Below are positions 48,504-61,552 of a stretch of DNA of 64,000 nucleotides, one piece after another. The DNA comes from Fagopyrum homotropicum. Lineage: Eukaryota > Streptophyta > Magnoliopsida > Caryophyllales > Polygonaceae. The translations under genes and the position numbers were made by a program. The stretch lies in assembly GCA_033239125.1 (NCBI GenBank), contig BSWB01000005.1:98641994-98705993 (forward strand), in the 5' to 3' direction. The first letter of the stretch is position 1. Every line of letters begins with the position of its first letter. The notes beneath the pieces were generated by a model. That model ran no database searches. It was not told the DNA's origin and saw only the letters and a program-made list of their open reading frames with translations.

Positions 48504-49500
48504 TAGGGGCGGCCTTGGGGCAAATGCGTTGCCCTCCAAAAAATATTTTTTTTTGTGAAAAAAAATCATTAAAAGATAGGTTGTGCCTTCTCTCGTTAAT
48601 AAAATTATTTCCTACGATTTATTATTTTTTAAATATCACTATTCTTGTGTTATCTTTAAATGTTTTTTTGGATCTTTCGCCGAAGTGAACGAAACTTCAA
48701 AAGAATTTCCTGTTTTAGGATCGGAGTGAAATAATTCACCAAAATGCACGAGATTTGTGGTTCGGAGTAGAACGCGGTCTTAGACCGCACTCTTATTTGT
48801 AAAACGCGTTGTCGAGGACAACGTTTTAATATCCGAAAAAAAGATAATAAAAACACAAATAGAGGTGCGGTCCTAGACCGCGCCTATAGTGTAACGTTTT
48901 TGAAAGAAAAAAAAAGATAAAGAGGCGCAGTTATAGACCGCGCCTATAGGGCAGCTATTTTTTTTAATATATATAGGCGCGGTTCAGGACCACGCCTTTA
49001 AGTGTAATGTTTTTTTTTTTAAAAAAATTTGTTTTTTTTAATCAGAATATTAAAGTGCGGTTTGTAACCGCTCTCTTTTTGCAATAGACGCGGTCTAGGA
49101 CCACACTTATTCTCCAACTCGAAAATCTCGTGTATTTTGGGGAATAATTTTGCTCTGAAGCTAATTTGAAAAAAATTTCCCCATTTTTGTTTATTGTGGC
49201 GAAATATTCTGTTTTTTTCTACTTTCCATTTGATAGATAATTTTCCTTTTGGCAACATGAATTATTCGAGTAGTGAATTATTCAGTATTATCAGAATATG
49301 TCAACTCGCAAGATGAGTTTACGCCCTTTGTTGTCAAATGACTGTTTATTTGTAGCATTCACTATTTATTTTTGGTAGACTTGTAGTCAAAACTTCGTAA
49401 GTGAATGACAGATTGACTTTGTTTTTATCGTTATTTTATGTTCATAGATATTTTTGTCGATAATTTATTTTCACCCCCCATTTAAAAATCCTGCGGCCGG
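48504..49500. mobile_element. hAT-like element carrying a palindrome array
   Basis: Flanked by CTGCTACA at 48496-48503 and 49501-49508, an exact 8 bp direct repeat. The left end TAGGGGCGGCC and the right end AAATCCTGCGGCCGG fit a hAT-style terminus in which the last CCCTA is missing or changed. Inside, segments at about 48685-48770 and 49090-49190 are inverted relative to each other, sharing CCAAAATGCACGAGATTT in imperfect form. About 997 bp with no transposase. Confidence 0.68.
48770..49110. repeat. Array of seven palindromes, GCGCGGTCnnnGACCGCGCC type
   Basis: Units near 48770, 48802, 48863, 48922, 48974, 49053 and 49086. Each is an imperfect inverted repeat such as GTGCGGTCCTAGACCGCGCC. 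The second differs in sequence (ACGCGTTGTCGAGGACAACGTTTT) but is also a palindrome. Spacers are A/T-rich and 10-55 bases long. Every unit could form a stable short hairpin. Confidence 0.85.
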
Positions 49501-49508
49501 CTGCTACA

Positions 49509-50740
49509 AGTTGCCCCTCTAATGTCCGATGGGAGAAGATGGTATCTCTTTGAAGTGTTTGGGGTTTATGCATTCATCTTACTTCAAGGAATAGGGTTGT
49601 GCCACCATCATCAAATGTAATTACACTGCCTACTGCTTTTGTTTTGTTGAATTCACTTTGAAGATTTGCATTTCAGATTTGTAATTGTGTTCGTACCCAA
49701 GTTTCCTGAAATCCCTTTTCTCATGTATACATTGTAAATGCATTAGTTTTCTTGTTATGTTTTGCTTCTTATAATAATGCTAACTTTGAACAGTCTACTG
49801 TATTAACATTCAACCTAAACACCAGTGTATTTGGTCAGATATTTGTATGTTTTAAGGTTACTCGCTTGTCAAGAGTAAGACAACAAAGAAAAAGTTGTTG
49901 TTTTCACCCAACAATGAGAGAGTGGAAGTAAATGTATTTGTTAATGCCTAAAACTTTAAAACTCAACAGTTGATGCAAATCATTGAGCCAAATTGAACAT
50001 ACCCTACTACTAAATTCTTAATTACAGTTATCTGACGATAACTTCATTAGAACATAATTAAATGTGTGATTCACACTACACTTTTAAGCTTGTTTTTCAC
50101 TAGTTTGAAACAAAAAAGGACTGAAAACTTACATCATTTGAGAATCAGGATATAATTACAGCTTATTTCCAGGTAACCACAAAATCTAATGAGACCTATT
50201 ATTTAGTTAAATCTTTTGACTGCAACTTTGATGAATATAGGCTGCTTTTGAAACTTTACCTTTTGGGCGTTTTAGAATGTCAAAGGAAAATTGGATTTTA
50301 ATGTATGAATGGAATGATAATATAATATTCAGTAGCTTTTTGTTTGTGAATTTTGATCTCTCAGCTTGAATTATGTAGTTGTTATGTTGAGAATCAAAAT
50401 TTTAATCTTTTGATTTATGCATGAATGAAGTAGACAATACAATGTTTAGTGGCTTTTTTATTCTTAAAATTTCATTTTCAACTTCACTTCAGGTACACCA
50501 TATAACCCCTATCTTCAATCTAACTATCTATATTTTAACCACTTTTCAGATACTTTCTTCTTTGTTGAAGGAACACATTTGAAGAGCAACATAAACAACT
50601 ACTATACGGGAGCAAATCGATGAAGAACGATTCCTACAATAACCTTCTTGTACATAGGCTAACAGTTATACCAGATTTATTCAAATGTAATAGTTATTTC
50701 GTTCGATGGTTTCCGATGTATTGTATGTTTTAAAGTCACG
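49509..50740. other. Right part of Helitron interior
   Basis: AT-rich with no recognised gene. Ordinary non-coding text up to the terminal hairpin. Confidence 0.4.
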
Positions 50741-50951
50741 GCGCTCGTGCGTAGCACGCACGATCAGACTAGTAGTAACTAAAAGTACAAATAAGTTAAA
50801 ACTTTAAGAGTTATACTTGTACAAAAATTTGAAAGCTAATGAAAAAGCTCTTGAAAGATATTCTAAAGAGAATTCAAAATTCTCCTTAAAATCTACTTAC
50901 TAATCTACTAAAGCTCTAATCTTCTAAATAAAGTATCCCACCGAACACTAA

Positions 50952-51497
50952 TGTAACACCCCGAATCCGTGGGACTCGGGATGCTACGGGTTGGGACCTC
51001 ACAATGGGTCCCGACACTTAGCCTGACAACAATTTCACCGGATCATGCAACAAGACACAAATAAAGGTCAAAACCGAAATACATTTTTATGCAAGTGATG
51101 TGTTTCCCGAAAACATACAAACAAAGACTTCAGCCGATAAACAACACCAAAGACCAAACGCCATACACGCGGCATACAATGCAAATAATGAATACAAAAC
51201 TCGAACACGACTCCAACCAAAACCTCTCCTAAAATATACGGAACCCCGGCTGCCCACTCTTCCGGATCTCTCGGCCGCATTCCTAACCTGCAAGACAATC
51301 TACAACAATCGGTATAAAACCGTTAGCTAATATTCGAGGCATTAGAATCGAGGTGAAAGGCACAAACACAAGTCAATCATCATAAACACCCAATACACTC
51401 TAAAGCACACAAGTCCGGTTTATTATCTTATTATTATTAAGTCATATCCCGTTCTAATTCAACTTAGGTTGTGAAACGAGAGTCACCAAAACTCGCC
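50952..51497 (-). mobile_element. Older gypsy LTR, left fragment
   Basis: Begins TGTAACACCCCGAATCCG and matches 12360-12902 closely (GACCTCACAATG, CAATTTCACCGGA, the TACGGAA-CCCGGCTGCCCACTCTTCCGGATCTC region). It is broken at 51497 by the young retrotransposon, and the matching text resumes at 61553. Same orientation as the solo LTR. Confidence 0.82.
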
Positions 51498-52583
51498 TGT
51501 AACACCCCGAATTCTCAGAACTCGGAGTATTACTGGTTAGGACCTCACAATGGGTCCCGACCTCAGTTTGACAACAACATTACTAGGACCTTGCAACAAG
51601 ACACAAATAAAGAAACCGAAATTCATAAAAATAATATTTTTAGGGTAATGAATGCAATACTGTCTAGCAGCCTAAAGTACTTAAACAAAAGAAAAGAACA
51701 ACTGTCTTAACCAAAAGAAAGGAAAGACAAAAACAACCCCAACCCCACTCTAAGGAGTACGGAGACCCGGCTGACCACTACTTCCGGATCACTCAGCTGC
51801 TAATCTAACCTGCGGTAAATCTAAAACAACAACAAGAAGAACCGTTAGCTAGTTATCTAAATATTAGCAGAATAATAGCAGCACAAACACACTCAGAGAA
51901 ATGTAAACACTCATCATGATTTCAAACAAGTCCGTTTTATTATCTTGATTTAAATTACTCTTTCACTCTAATGATACTTATTTTGTGACACGAGGGATTC
52001 CCAAACCTCGCCTCCGTCCCCGTGTAACCATCAGGAATGGATCCGATGCATCTCACCTTGTACCTGCCTGGTCTGGGTATAGAGAACCTCCCAGTCTCCT
52101 GTCAGAGCTGGGCAGTGATGTCACGGCCCGTTATACATACACTTGAGCCTTAAACGTAATAATAACAGTCGTCCTAACAAGTTATTATTATTAAACACGC
52201 AAATAACACACACAACTACTATCATTCAACTAACACTCAGAAACTGGCTAAGTAAGTCGTAAGAACTTACCTGAGTCAAAATACACTCTAACACGTCTCA
52301 AAACAGTCCGTACTCGTGGTAACTCAAACGCCTGTCAAATAAGGCATGTGTATCAAAATCACATCTCGGTGTCCAACCTCATGCGAAGGAATTACGGAAA
52401 AAGCTCTCTTATGGTAAAATACCATTTTACTCTTAGTCTCAACATTCTCAAAGTTTATTCTTTGAAATTTATTAAGCCCCTTTTGACTAGTTTCCCATAA
52501 ATTGTGTCTTCCGGGTAGCTACTTATAATTATAAGTTCACAACTCGAATCAACCCGAGAAGGACAACCCTCCTCTTTCCCGGT

Positions 52584-52665
<82 letters not shown>

Positions 52666-54296
52666 TTACATGCATACTTTAACCTATCCTTCCACTTATA
52701 TAAAGATTACATACCTACTAATTCCAAGCTTCTATATATTACACACGCTAACTTATACGTCCATATATACATATATATATATATATATATACATACTCGT
52801 ATCACTTATGCATTTATATTACAAATCGACCCTACTCGCATTCGCATCCTCAACAATGTATACTTATACCCGTCTGTATATATATACTCTGACACATACA
52901 CCTATCTATCTCTAACTCTACGCATATATACATATGAGCTCAACAGTTTCACTTCACCATAACTCCTGCATATATGTATTTATATATATACTTACGTATG
53001 CATACCACTCTCACGCTTATATACAAGCCTACCCACATCCATTCTTATACATCTATATAATATATTTACACTGCTATATTCATATATACCTATATATATG
53101 TATTCATATTTTTTTTTTAAATCGAAAGTGAGAAGGAACAGAAGTGACTAACATACCCTCACTAATGTGCTGATAAACTGGGAGGGTCGTTCACTCGTTC
53201 GAGTCTTTGAGGATGAACTAATGCAGAAAATAGAGAAGGTGAAGACCTACAGCTTAGAGATTTCGGCTGCGCGAGAAAGTGAGGGCTGGCGCTAGAGTTG
53301 GTTCGCACCCGAGGAGCAGTGTAGCCGCGCGAAATGACGACAGGAGGCCTTCGGTGGCGTTGCCGGCGATGCGTCTGAAGGCCGGCGGTGGGGCTGCAAC
53401 ACTCGAGTCCTCGGCGTGTTCGAACCCTTCGAGATGGCTGCTGTACGAGCTCTTGCAGAGGAAGGCAAGGCGGTGTACTGCGGCTGCTGGCGTCGGCGGT
53501 TGCACTGCTCCAACACTCCCAGTGATGCACAGCGGCAGGCGTACTCTTGGCGGTTGACGGGGAAATGACGGAACCCAAACGGTAAGGGCTAGGGTTAGGC
53601 AGAAAGGAATTAAGGAAGGGATGAATAGACGGAGGGGGAAGGCTTACCTCGCGGCCACTGTCACCGGCGAACGAGGAAGGCGGCGGTGCTGTCTGCAGAT
53701 GAAGGCGGAAGAGGAAGGAGACCGGGATCTTACCGGCTCGACTGGAGGCGGACGGCGTGAGGCGCACGGGTTCGGTGGCAGCAGCGGTGGCTCCGGCGTC
53801 GACGAGAAGTGGTGGAGGCGTCTCTGGTGGAAGCGGAGGGAGTTGCTGTCGAGGCTGCTGCTGTGCGTACAAGAGAGACGAAGAGTAGGTGCGGCACAAG
53901 TAGGTAGTATTAGGGTTAGATTAGTTTAATTAAGTTTTTTAATTAAGGGTTAAATAATGGGCTTAGGAAAGTGGGCTGATGGCTTGGGCCTAGAGTTGCC
54001 CCAAATGAGCGGTGATCTCATGAATTAAAAACGGAACTCGTAACCCGTTAATTATGTGCGGAAAAATTATATAATACGGAATTAAATTCCGTATTATCTA
54101 CTTTATTATTATTTTCATTTTAAGGCGCGTAAATTAATTCCGGTTATAAGTTTTCATAAATTTTATGTGACTTAAAGTCACATAAAATGATAACATTTAA
54201 ACTCGTTTTATTTCCTTTATTTATTTATTTACGATTGCCGTATCGGAATTTGGTTAATTGTAGTTTACCGGAACTTTAAAATTTTCGGTTATTACA
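51498..54296 (-). mobile_element. LTR of young gypsy retrotransposon (3' LTR)
   Basis: TGTAACACCCC to CGGTTATTACA in plus reading, 2799 bp. It is nearly identical to 58752-61552, with roughly a dozen substitutions and small indels seen by eye. The target duplication TCGCC lies just left (51493-51497). It is the 3' LTR because the element reads on the minus strand. It carries a TA microsatellite, a TATA/TACATA-rich zone and a GC-rich zone (53160-53900). Confidence 0.92.
52587..52664. repeat. (TA)n microsatellite in left LTR
   Basis: Uninterrupted TA run of 78 bases, present at the same place in the other LTR with 80 bases. Confidence 0.95.
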
Positions 54297-54312
54297 TCAG
54301 TGCCCTCTTAAA
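54297..54312 (-). promoter_or_regulatory. Polypurine tract next to 3' LTR
   Basis: On the minus strand AAGAGGGCACTGA directly precedes the LTR start TGTAATAACC. This is the second-strand primer position of the retrotransposon and fixes its orientation. Confidence 0.65.
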
Positions 54313-54464
54313 AGAAGTTTCGTCCCGAAACTTAGGATAATATCCTTAATCACATGCAACTAGTCAAACATCATACTTAGACACGCATCACATTAAAACA
54401 TAACTACTCAAATCAATATAAAAACCTGAAGGGTCAAACAACACAACATCCGAGTACTAACTCG

Positions 54465-54990
54465 TCAAACAGGAGTAACCTCTAACCCCGCAAAGAACTC
54501 GGGATAGTTACGTCTAATACTCTCCTCAGTATCCCAAGTGGCCTCATCAGCCCCTCGTCTAGACCACTGGATCCTCAACATCGATATCTCCTTCGACCGC
54601 AGACGTTTAGTACTGCGCTTTAGGACGGCTACTGGGTACTCCACAAAAGTTTGCTTTGGCTCATCTATCCGATTCTCAAAGCTGACGACGTGACTCTTAT
54701 CCGGTAAGTACTCTCTCACTGAAACATGGGGAACGATGGGCGTACATCCTCTAGTATGGGTAATAGTGTCAATCCATAAAATGGAGGCTCGATCAGTTTA
54801 TATATATCAACGGTTCCCTTTCTAACTCACCTCTAAATCTTTTGGCGACTACCAAAATAACAGTAAAACTTTCTTTCTTCTATTGAATCCCTTTGCTCCC
54901 GACTTTTCGGAAGATCCCGCCTATAAATTCTGAAACAATGATCTGAGACATCTCCCGACACTTTAATAGGTGGTTAATGCTTTTTGTAAG
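54465..54990 (-). pseudogene. Integrase C-terminus and chromodomain remnant
   Basis: On the minus strand, 54719-54465 reads YLPDKSHVVSFENRIDEPKQ, then FVEYPVAVLKRSTKRLRSKE, then the chromodomain-like ISMLRIQWSRRGADEATWDT and EESIRRNYPEFF, followed by a stop. The W-x9-W spacing with EATWE/DTEE is typical of gypsy chromovirus integrase tails (Tekay/Del-like). Upstream, to about 54990, pieces such as KLIEPPFYGL continue with frameshifts. The rest of the 4.45 kb interior shows no pol. A fragment that cannot act alone. Confidence 0.8.
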
Positions 54991-57900
54991 ACAAACCGCT
55001 TGACCCGGTTTCCTCAAGGTGACCTTATCGGATCGTTCCTTAATTAATTGTTTTCACCTACTTCTTGTCATGCTTTAAGATTTATATAACTCCAAACAAA
55101 TCACACACCCAATTGGACTTTTTCATATAGATCTCAAATTCCTTATTGACATCATAGTTAACCTAACATTGATTTTCTTCATCTGTGGTTTATGGGTCTA
55201 CCACGCTTTTGGTGTAACACCCATTAGTCACAATTGCGTCTTTCTAAGGGTCAACATGATTTACCCAACTCCCGCCTATACTTTTCTTCTACTACTATCA
55301 AGATCCTCCTCAAACAGACCCTTACTCTCTTACTCAACCGTAGTCTGTTCTTAACCAACCAGTAAGCAACCTCTAGCTCAATTCTCTCCATATTCTTAGA
55401 TCATCCCAGAAGGTTGTTGTTGCCCACTTGGGAAATCTTCCAAGGCATTGGTAAGGTTATCTCTAAAATCCGCAGTCATCAATGTCTCTTCTTAACAGTA
55501 CCTACTCGTCAAAACCAACACTTACACGTCCTTAGCTGACGTCGGTCAGTCTATAATTGACTTATCTCAATATCCCGGACTTACTCTTCTCATACCTATA
55601 CTGGCGTTAAATCTTTGGTGAGCATCATTTGCCCGATTAATCCTTTCCTGCTTCGCTAATTCGTTTTATCCTCCACACTTCTGTTTCCTTAGGCTAACTC
55701 TACTTCTCGAGCCCAACTAGGTCATTTATCTTGACATAAATAGTCATTCCAAGTCTTCAACGATGGCTGGTAAGTGTCTTTGTAGTTCTGGTGACTTTAA
55801 TTATTATCCCCCTGGCAGTCTCCTTGCATGGACCGTCAGTGTTGATGACTTAGGTCCCGTGATAATTGGGGTCACCTTGGACTTTCGAGTCCTCTAAGGC
55901 TGTTCTCGTATATACATTCCTTCGCTGGTGTTACCGGCAATATAGCCTTCCTGCAACACCGTTGTTTCCGCTACAGGTTTCAACTCTTTGGTACCGGCAT
56001 TGCGATTTCTTTCCAATTCCTATATCTTTGAGGAGGTCAAAACCTCTTCACACTTGTATAGTCTACATCTTGCTTCTATAATCTATTGTAGATATCTCTT
56101 CCATGCACCTTAGACCCTCATATCCGGGTCGACATTTTATCTCTTTTGGCCTTACAAGCTTGTCTTGTGAACTCTTCTACTAGGTGACTCGTCTTATACA
56201 TTTTTCTTCTCTGCATCGGTCTCTAACTGTCTGTTGATCATTACTACCCATTCTGTGTTGGAACTTCAGTTGCTTTGTACTCTTGCATAGATTTCCTAAG
56301 GACATCCTCATCTCAAAACTTTATTTAAAATTTATCGTAACTCGCAATTTTGATACCTGACTTTCCTTCTCACTAGATAAGTTATACACTTGGTTTACAC
56401 TAAATCCATCATAGTGTCATCAGTCCATTGGTATGATTGTTATTAAACATCCAATGGTACCATTTGTATACAACACATTAGGTGCATATGATTTTCCCAC
56501 CAATCAAATTTCTCGCATCGCATTTATTATGTCTTCCTTATACTCATGTCGTTTTACCTTCTTTGATATTTACACTCCGTAAGATAGTTAAATCTCTTTG
56601 AGTTTTCTCGTACACACTTTACAACTGCGTTGGCTGGTCTTATTACTTTCAGCAACTCTTAGGTCATTAGTCCAGCTGAATTTTCCACGGAGTACCTCCA
56701 TTTCTCCCTTAAATAACAGTCTTTAGTCCTTTCGGTAACCATCTTATTGGTGTGGTACCGGATCCATATAACCACCTTTAGTCTTTCACTTTTACTCCTT
56801 CTTATGTCTGTTTTAGTCGACCTGTAGATTCTATCTGCAATCACCTCACAACTCGACCACACATTTCACCAAGGCTTTACATCATACTCCTTATGTTTGT
56901 GCCGCCTTGGAATTTCCGATTATTCTGTGTCACATCTTTAATCACAAGGGTTTTCCCTGTCAATCTAGACAGTCTAACCCTATTTTTCTTTTCTTTTTTT
57001 TTTTTTTTTTTTGTAGTCAGTAGTAAGTAACTACTCCCAACAATTCCCTTTTTCACCATTACTATCATCAAGGGTCATTACCGACCGTCAAGAGCTGCTC
57101 TTAAATTTCTTTATTAGAGTTATCAGAATGGACTCATCTAACGTTACCATCCAGGCTACTAGTACTTGTATCGATTTAACTTCACCATTTTCGTCGTGGA
57201 TCTCCGAAATAAATTCACTAGATGTCGATAAAATTCTTTTATAACCTTGTGGTTATTCTTCTTATCGGTTAATTAACCATCACTAGTTAACCCGCACATG
57301 TAACTTTTAAGTTGTCCAAGTAGGAGGTAGTTGACCTTCTACAACATCATGGTCTTACTTTTCTTCCATCTCTTTTGAGGCTTGATATACTTGGTGAAAT
57401 ATATCTCCTTCAGTCTCTTTGTTTATTCTTCTTTAGCTCCTCCTACAATCTACACTTTTGTAAGATTGTAATATTATTACGAGTCCAGTTGTATCATTCT
57501 TCTTCCATCAACAGGCTTTTCAATCCTTCTAGGGTAGCTTGTAGGTACATCTCCGTGATTCTTTTACCTGAGTTATCGTCTATTTGCGGTTCTCTATTAT
57601 GAACTTGTAGTATTGTTAGCTTAAATTCCTTTTGAATGAGAAGTTATTGGGGTCCCTCGGGTTCACCAATACTCTTCTCACACACTCTTCTTCCTTGGTT
57701 GTTGCTTGTAATGCTGCCTTTACAAAAGCTGGTTATTGTTGTATCACGGTCTATGTCACAATTCTCCTCTGTTCTATGAGATCACTCCACTTCCACGTTG
57801 GTGAAATCCACCTTTCCCTTTCTAGCAATGCGTACGCTTCCAAGTTGCAACTCTTTAATTCTTTCTATTTGGATGGATAATGTATCTAGTGTTGACTTCC

Positions 57901-58736
57901 ATACTTTTGACTGTCTCGGTTATCAATCTGGATTGCGGTGGCAATTAGCTTGTTGAGAGTGATCATATTTCGCCTTACTTTTGGCATCAACTTTCACCTC
58001 CTAGTCTGTTAGTGAGCTTAAATTTTGTGTCCCTTTTCTTGATCGCTACTATATCTCTCTTTTGACTTTCATGTCTATGGAAAATTTTCGACGTCATCCT
58101 CTTTGTCTGTGAAGTCACTTTACACAACTTGAAATAGCCTCTCCATCGTCTTTCTCAATTCCCTAGTTGGCGATCATCTCTTGTTTCTCCGAAACTACTC
58201 TCTTGTATATCCTTCATTTGATCCCGTTGAGTTGATTCGGAATTCTCTTCTTGTCACCGTAATTGGTGTTGTCTTTGAGTCTTCACTTTTCCGTCTCGAC
58301 GTTCCTCAACAAGCTCGAAGGAGTTGTCCGACGTTCGTCTACCCTAATGCACATAAGATGTACATACTAATCCTCACGTTGACACTCTTCAAAAACTACT
58401 TAGATGTGTCCAAGGGGTGAGAAACTCATTATGTTATTTCCGTTAAGGACATAACATAACTACAATTTCTACTAATCTTCGGCATATACCTATCTATATA
58501 ACATATCTTTATAAACAAGCTAAAAGTCCAACTACAGTAAAACCTAAAGTCCATACTAAGCATATTGAGATCCGCGGTAGTAGTGGTGGTCAGCCGTACT
58601 TTTCTATTCCCAACCAGACTATGCATGCATTTAAAAACCAAAATTCTCTTTTTAAAACTCAGACCCCTTTTCGGGTTCTGCTTAAAACTTATTCGGTCTT
58701 TCAGAAGATTTCAAGTGTCATTGTTGCCAACCTAGA
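54991..58736 (-). mobile_element. Interior of young retrotransposon without gag-pol
   Basis: Lies between two almost identical LTRs, yet I recognise no gag, protease, RT or RNase H on either strand, only short open stretches. The interior is T/C-rich on the plus strand with a 23-base T run (56990-57013). The element must depend on another copy for its proteins. Confidence 0.7.
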
Positions 58737-58748
58737 GCTCTGATACCA
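58737..58748 (-). promoter_or_regulatory. Primer-binding site, Met-tRNA type
   Basis: On the minus strand TGGTATCAGAGC begins three bases after the LTR end. It matches the 3' end of plant initiator Met-tRNA, the usual reverse-transcription primer. Together with the polypurine tract it proves minus orientation. Confidence 0.9.
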
Positions 58749-58751
58749 TGT

Positions 58752-59837
58752 TGTAACACCCCAAATTCTCAAAACTCGGAGTATTACTGGTTAGGACCTC
58801 ACAATGGGTCCCGACCTCAGTTTGACAACAACATTACTAGGACCTTGCAACAAGACACAAATAAAGAAACCGAAATTCATAAAAATAATATTTTTAGGGT
58901 AATGAATGCAATACTGTCTAGCAGCCTAAAGTACTTAAACAAAAGAAAAGAACAACTGTCTTAACCAAAAGAAAGGAAAGACAAAAACAACCCCAACCCC
59001 ACTCTAAGGAGTACGGAGACCCGGCTGACCACTACTTCCGGATCACTCAGCTGCTAATCTAACCTGCGGTAAATCTAAAACAACAACAAGAAGAACCGTT
59101 AGCTAGTTATCTAAATATTAGCAGAATAATAGCAGCACAAACACACTCAGAGAAATGTAAACACTCATCATGCTTTCAAACAAGTCCGTTTTATTATCTT
59201 GATTTAAATTACTCTTTCACTCTAATGATACTTATTTTGTGACACGAGGGATTCCCAAACCTCGCCTCCGTCCCCGTGTAACCATCAGGAATGGATCCGA
59301 TGCATCTCACCTTGTACCTGCCTGGTCTGGGTATAGAGAACCTCCCAGTCTCCTGTCAGAGCTGGGCAGTGATGTCACGGCCCGTTATACATACACTTGA
59401 GCCTTAAACGTAATAATAACAGTCGTCCTAACAAGTTATTATTATTAAACACGCAAATAACACACACAACTACTATCATTCAACTAACACTCAGAAACTG
59501 GCTAAGTAAGTCGTAAGAACTTACCTGAGTCAAAATACACTCTAACACGTCTCAAAACAGTCCGTACTCGTGGTAACTCAAACGCCTGTCAAATAAGGCA
59601 TGTGTATCAAAATCACATCTCGGTGTCCAACCTCATGCGAAGGAATTACGGAAAAAGCTCTCTTATGGTAAAATACCATTTTACTCTTAGTCTCAACATT
59701 CTCAAAGTTTATTCTTTGAAATTTATTAAGCCCCTTTTGACTAGTTTCCCATAAATTGTGTCTTCCGGGTAGCTACTTATAATTATAAGTTCACAACTCG
59801 AATCAACCCGAGAAGGACAACCCTCCTCTTTCCCGGT

Positions 59838-59921
<84 letters not shown>

Positions 59922-61552
59922 TTACATGCATACTTTAACCTATCCTTCCACTTATATAAAGATTACATACCTACTAATTCCAAGCTTCTATATATTACAC
60001 ACGCTAACTTATACGTCCATATATACATATATATATATATATATACATACTCGTATCACTTATGCATTTATATTACAAATCGACCCTACTCGCATTCGCA
60101 TCCTCAACAATGTATACTTATACCCGTCTGTATATATATACTCTGACACATACACCTATCTATCTCTAACTCTACGCATATATACATATGAGCTCAACAG
60201 TTTCACTTCACCATAACTCCTGCATATATGTATTTATATATATACTTACGTATGCATACCACTCTCACGCTTATATACAAGCCTACCCACATCCATTCTT
60301 ATACATCTATATAATATATTTACACTGCTATATTCATATATACCTATATATATGTATTCATATTTTTTTTTTTTAAATCGAAAGTGAGAAGGAACAGAAG
60401 TGACTAACATACCCTCACTAATGTGCTGATAAACTGGGAGGGCCGTTCACTCGTTCGAGTCTTTGAGGATGAACTAATGTAGAAAATAGAGAAGGTGAAG
60501 ACCTACAGCTTAGAGATTTCGGCTGCGCGAGAAAGTGAGGGCTGGCGCTAGAGTTGGTTCGCACCCGAGGAGCAGTGTAGCCGCGCGAAATGACGACAGG
60601 AGGCCTTCGGTGGCGTTGCCGGCGATGCGTCTGAAGGCCGGCGGTGGGGCTGCAACACTCGAGTCCTCGGCGTGTTCGAACCCTTCGAGATGGCTGCTGT
60701 ACGAGCTCTTGCAGAGGAAGGCAAGGCGGTGTACTGCGGCTGCTGGCGTCGGCGGTTGCACTGCTCCAACACTCCCAGTGATGCACAGCGGCAGGCGTAC
60801 TCTTGGCGGTTGACGGGGAAATGACGGAACCCAAACGGTAAGGGCTAGGGTTAGGCAGGAAGGAATTAAGGAAGGGCTGAATAGACGGAGGGGGAAGGCT
60901 TACCTCGCGGCCACTGTCACCGGCGAACGAGGAAGGCGGCGGCGCTGTCTGCAGATGAAGGCGGAAGAGGAAGGAGACCGGGATCTTACCGGCTCGACTG
61001 GAGGCGGACGGCGGGAGGCGCACGGGTTCGGTGGCAGCAGCGGTGGCTCCGGCGTCGACGAGAAGTGGTGGAGGCGTCTCTGGTGGAAGCGGAGGGAGTT
61101 GCTGTCGAGGCTGCTGCTGTGCGTACAAGAGAGACGAAGAGTAGGTGCGGCACAAGTAGGTAGTATTAGGGTTAGATTAGTTTAATTAAGTTTTTTAATT
61201 AAGGGTTAAATAATGGGCTTAGGAAAGTGGGTTGATGGCTTGGGCCTAGAGTTGCCCCAAATGAGCGGTGATCTCATGAATTAAAAACGGAACTCGTAAC
61301 CCGTTAATTATGTGCGGAAAAATTATATAATACGGAATTAAATTCCGTATTATCTACTTTATTATTATTTTCATTTTAAGGCGCGTAAATTAATTCCGGT
61401 TATAAGTTTTCATAAATTTTATGTGACTTAAAGTCACATAAAATGATAACATTTAAACTCGTTTTATTTCCTTTATTTATTTATTTACGATTGCCGTATC
61501 GGAATTTGGTTAATTGTAGTTTACCGGAACTTTAAAATTTTCGGTTATTACA
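58752..61552 (-). mobile_element. LTR of young gypsy retrotransposon (5' LTR)
   Basis: 2801 bp, TGTAACACCCC to CGGTTATTACA, twin of 51498-54296. The target duplication TCGCC follows at 61553-61557. Differences seen include CAAATTCTCAAAACTC against CGAATTCTCAGAACTC near the start, A/C changes in the GC-rich zone, and TA and T run lengths. Confidence 0.92.
59841..59920. repeat. (TA)n microsatellite in right LTR
   Basis: 80-base TA run matching the 78-base run in the other LTR. Confidence 0.95.

Larger units (their letters stand above)
46020..50772 (+). mobile_element. Probable 4.75 kb Helitron
   Basis: The 3' end is strong: hairpin CGTGCGT-AGC-ACGCACG (50746-50762), then CTAG at 50769-50772 followed by T. 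The 5' end is likely TTTACTATACTAAAAGTGAA at about 46020, preceded by A; plant Helitron starts usually read TC, so the first bases may be mutated. No Rep/helicase domain was recognised, so it is non-autonomous. The interior is mixed, including a C-rich block (46260-47010) that could be captured gene sequence and a hAT-like insertion at 48504-49500. The full span is inferred; the two ends could belong to different copies. Confidence 0.62.

Noticed and set aside
52670..53131. Tyr/Ile/His-rich frames in LTRs (also 59926-60376)
   Set aside because: Product of the TATA/TACATA-rich low-complexity LTR zone, not a gene.
58737..58754. tRNA-like GGTATCAGAGC sequences (also 63743)
   Set aside because: Only 12 bases matching the tRNA 3' end, placed right after LTRs: primer sites, not tRNA genes.
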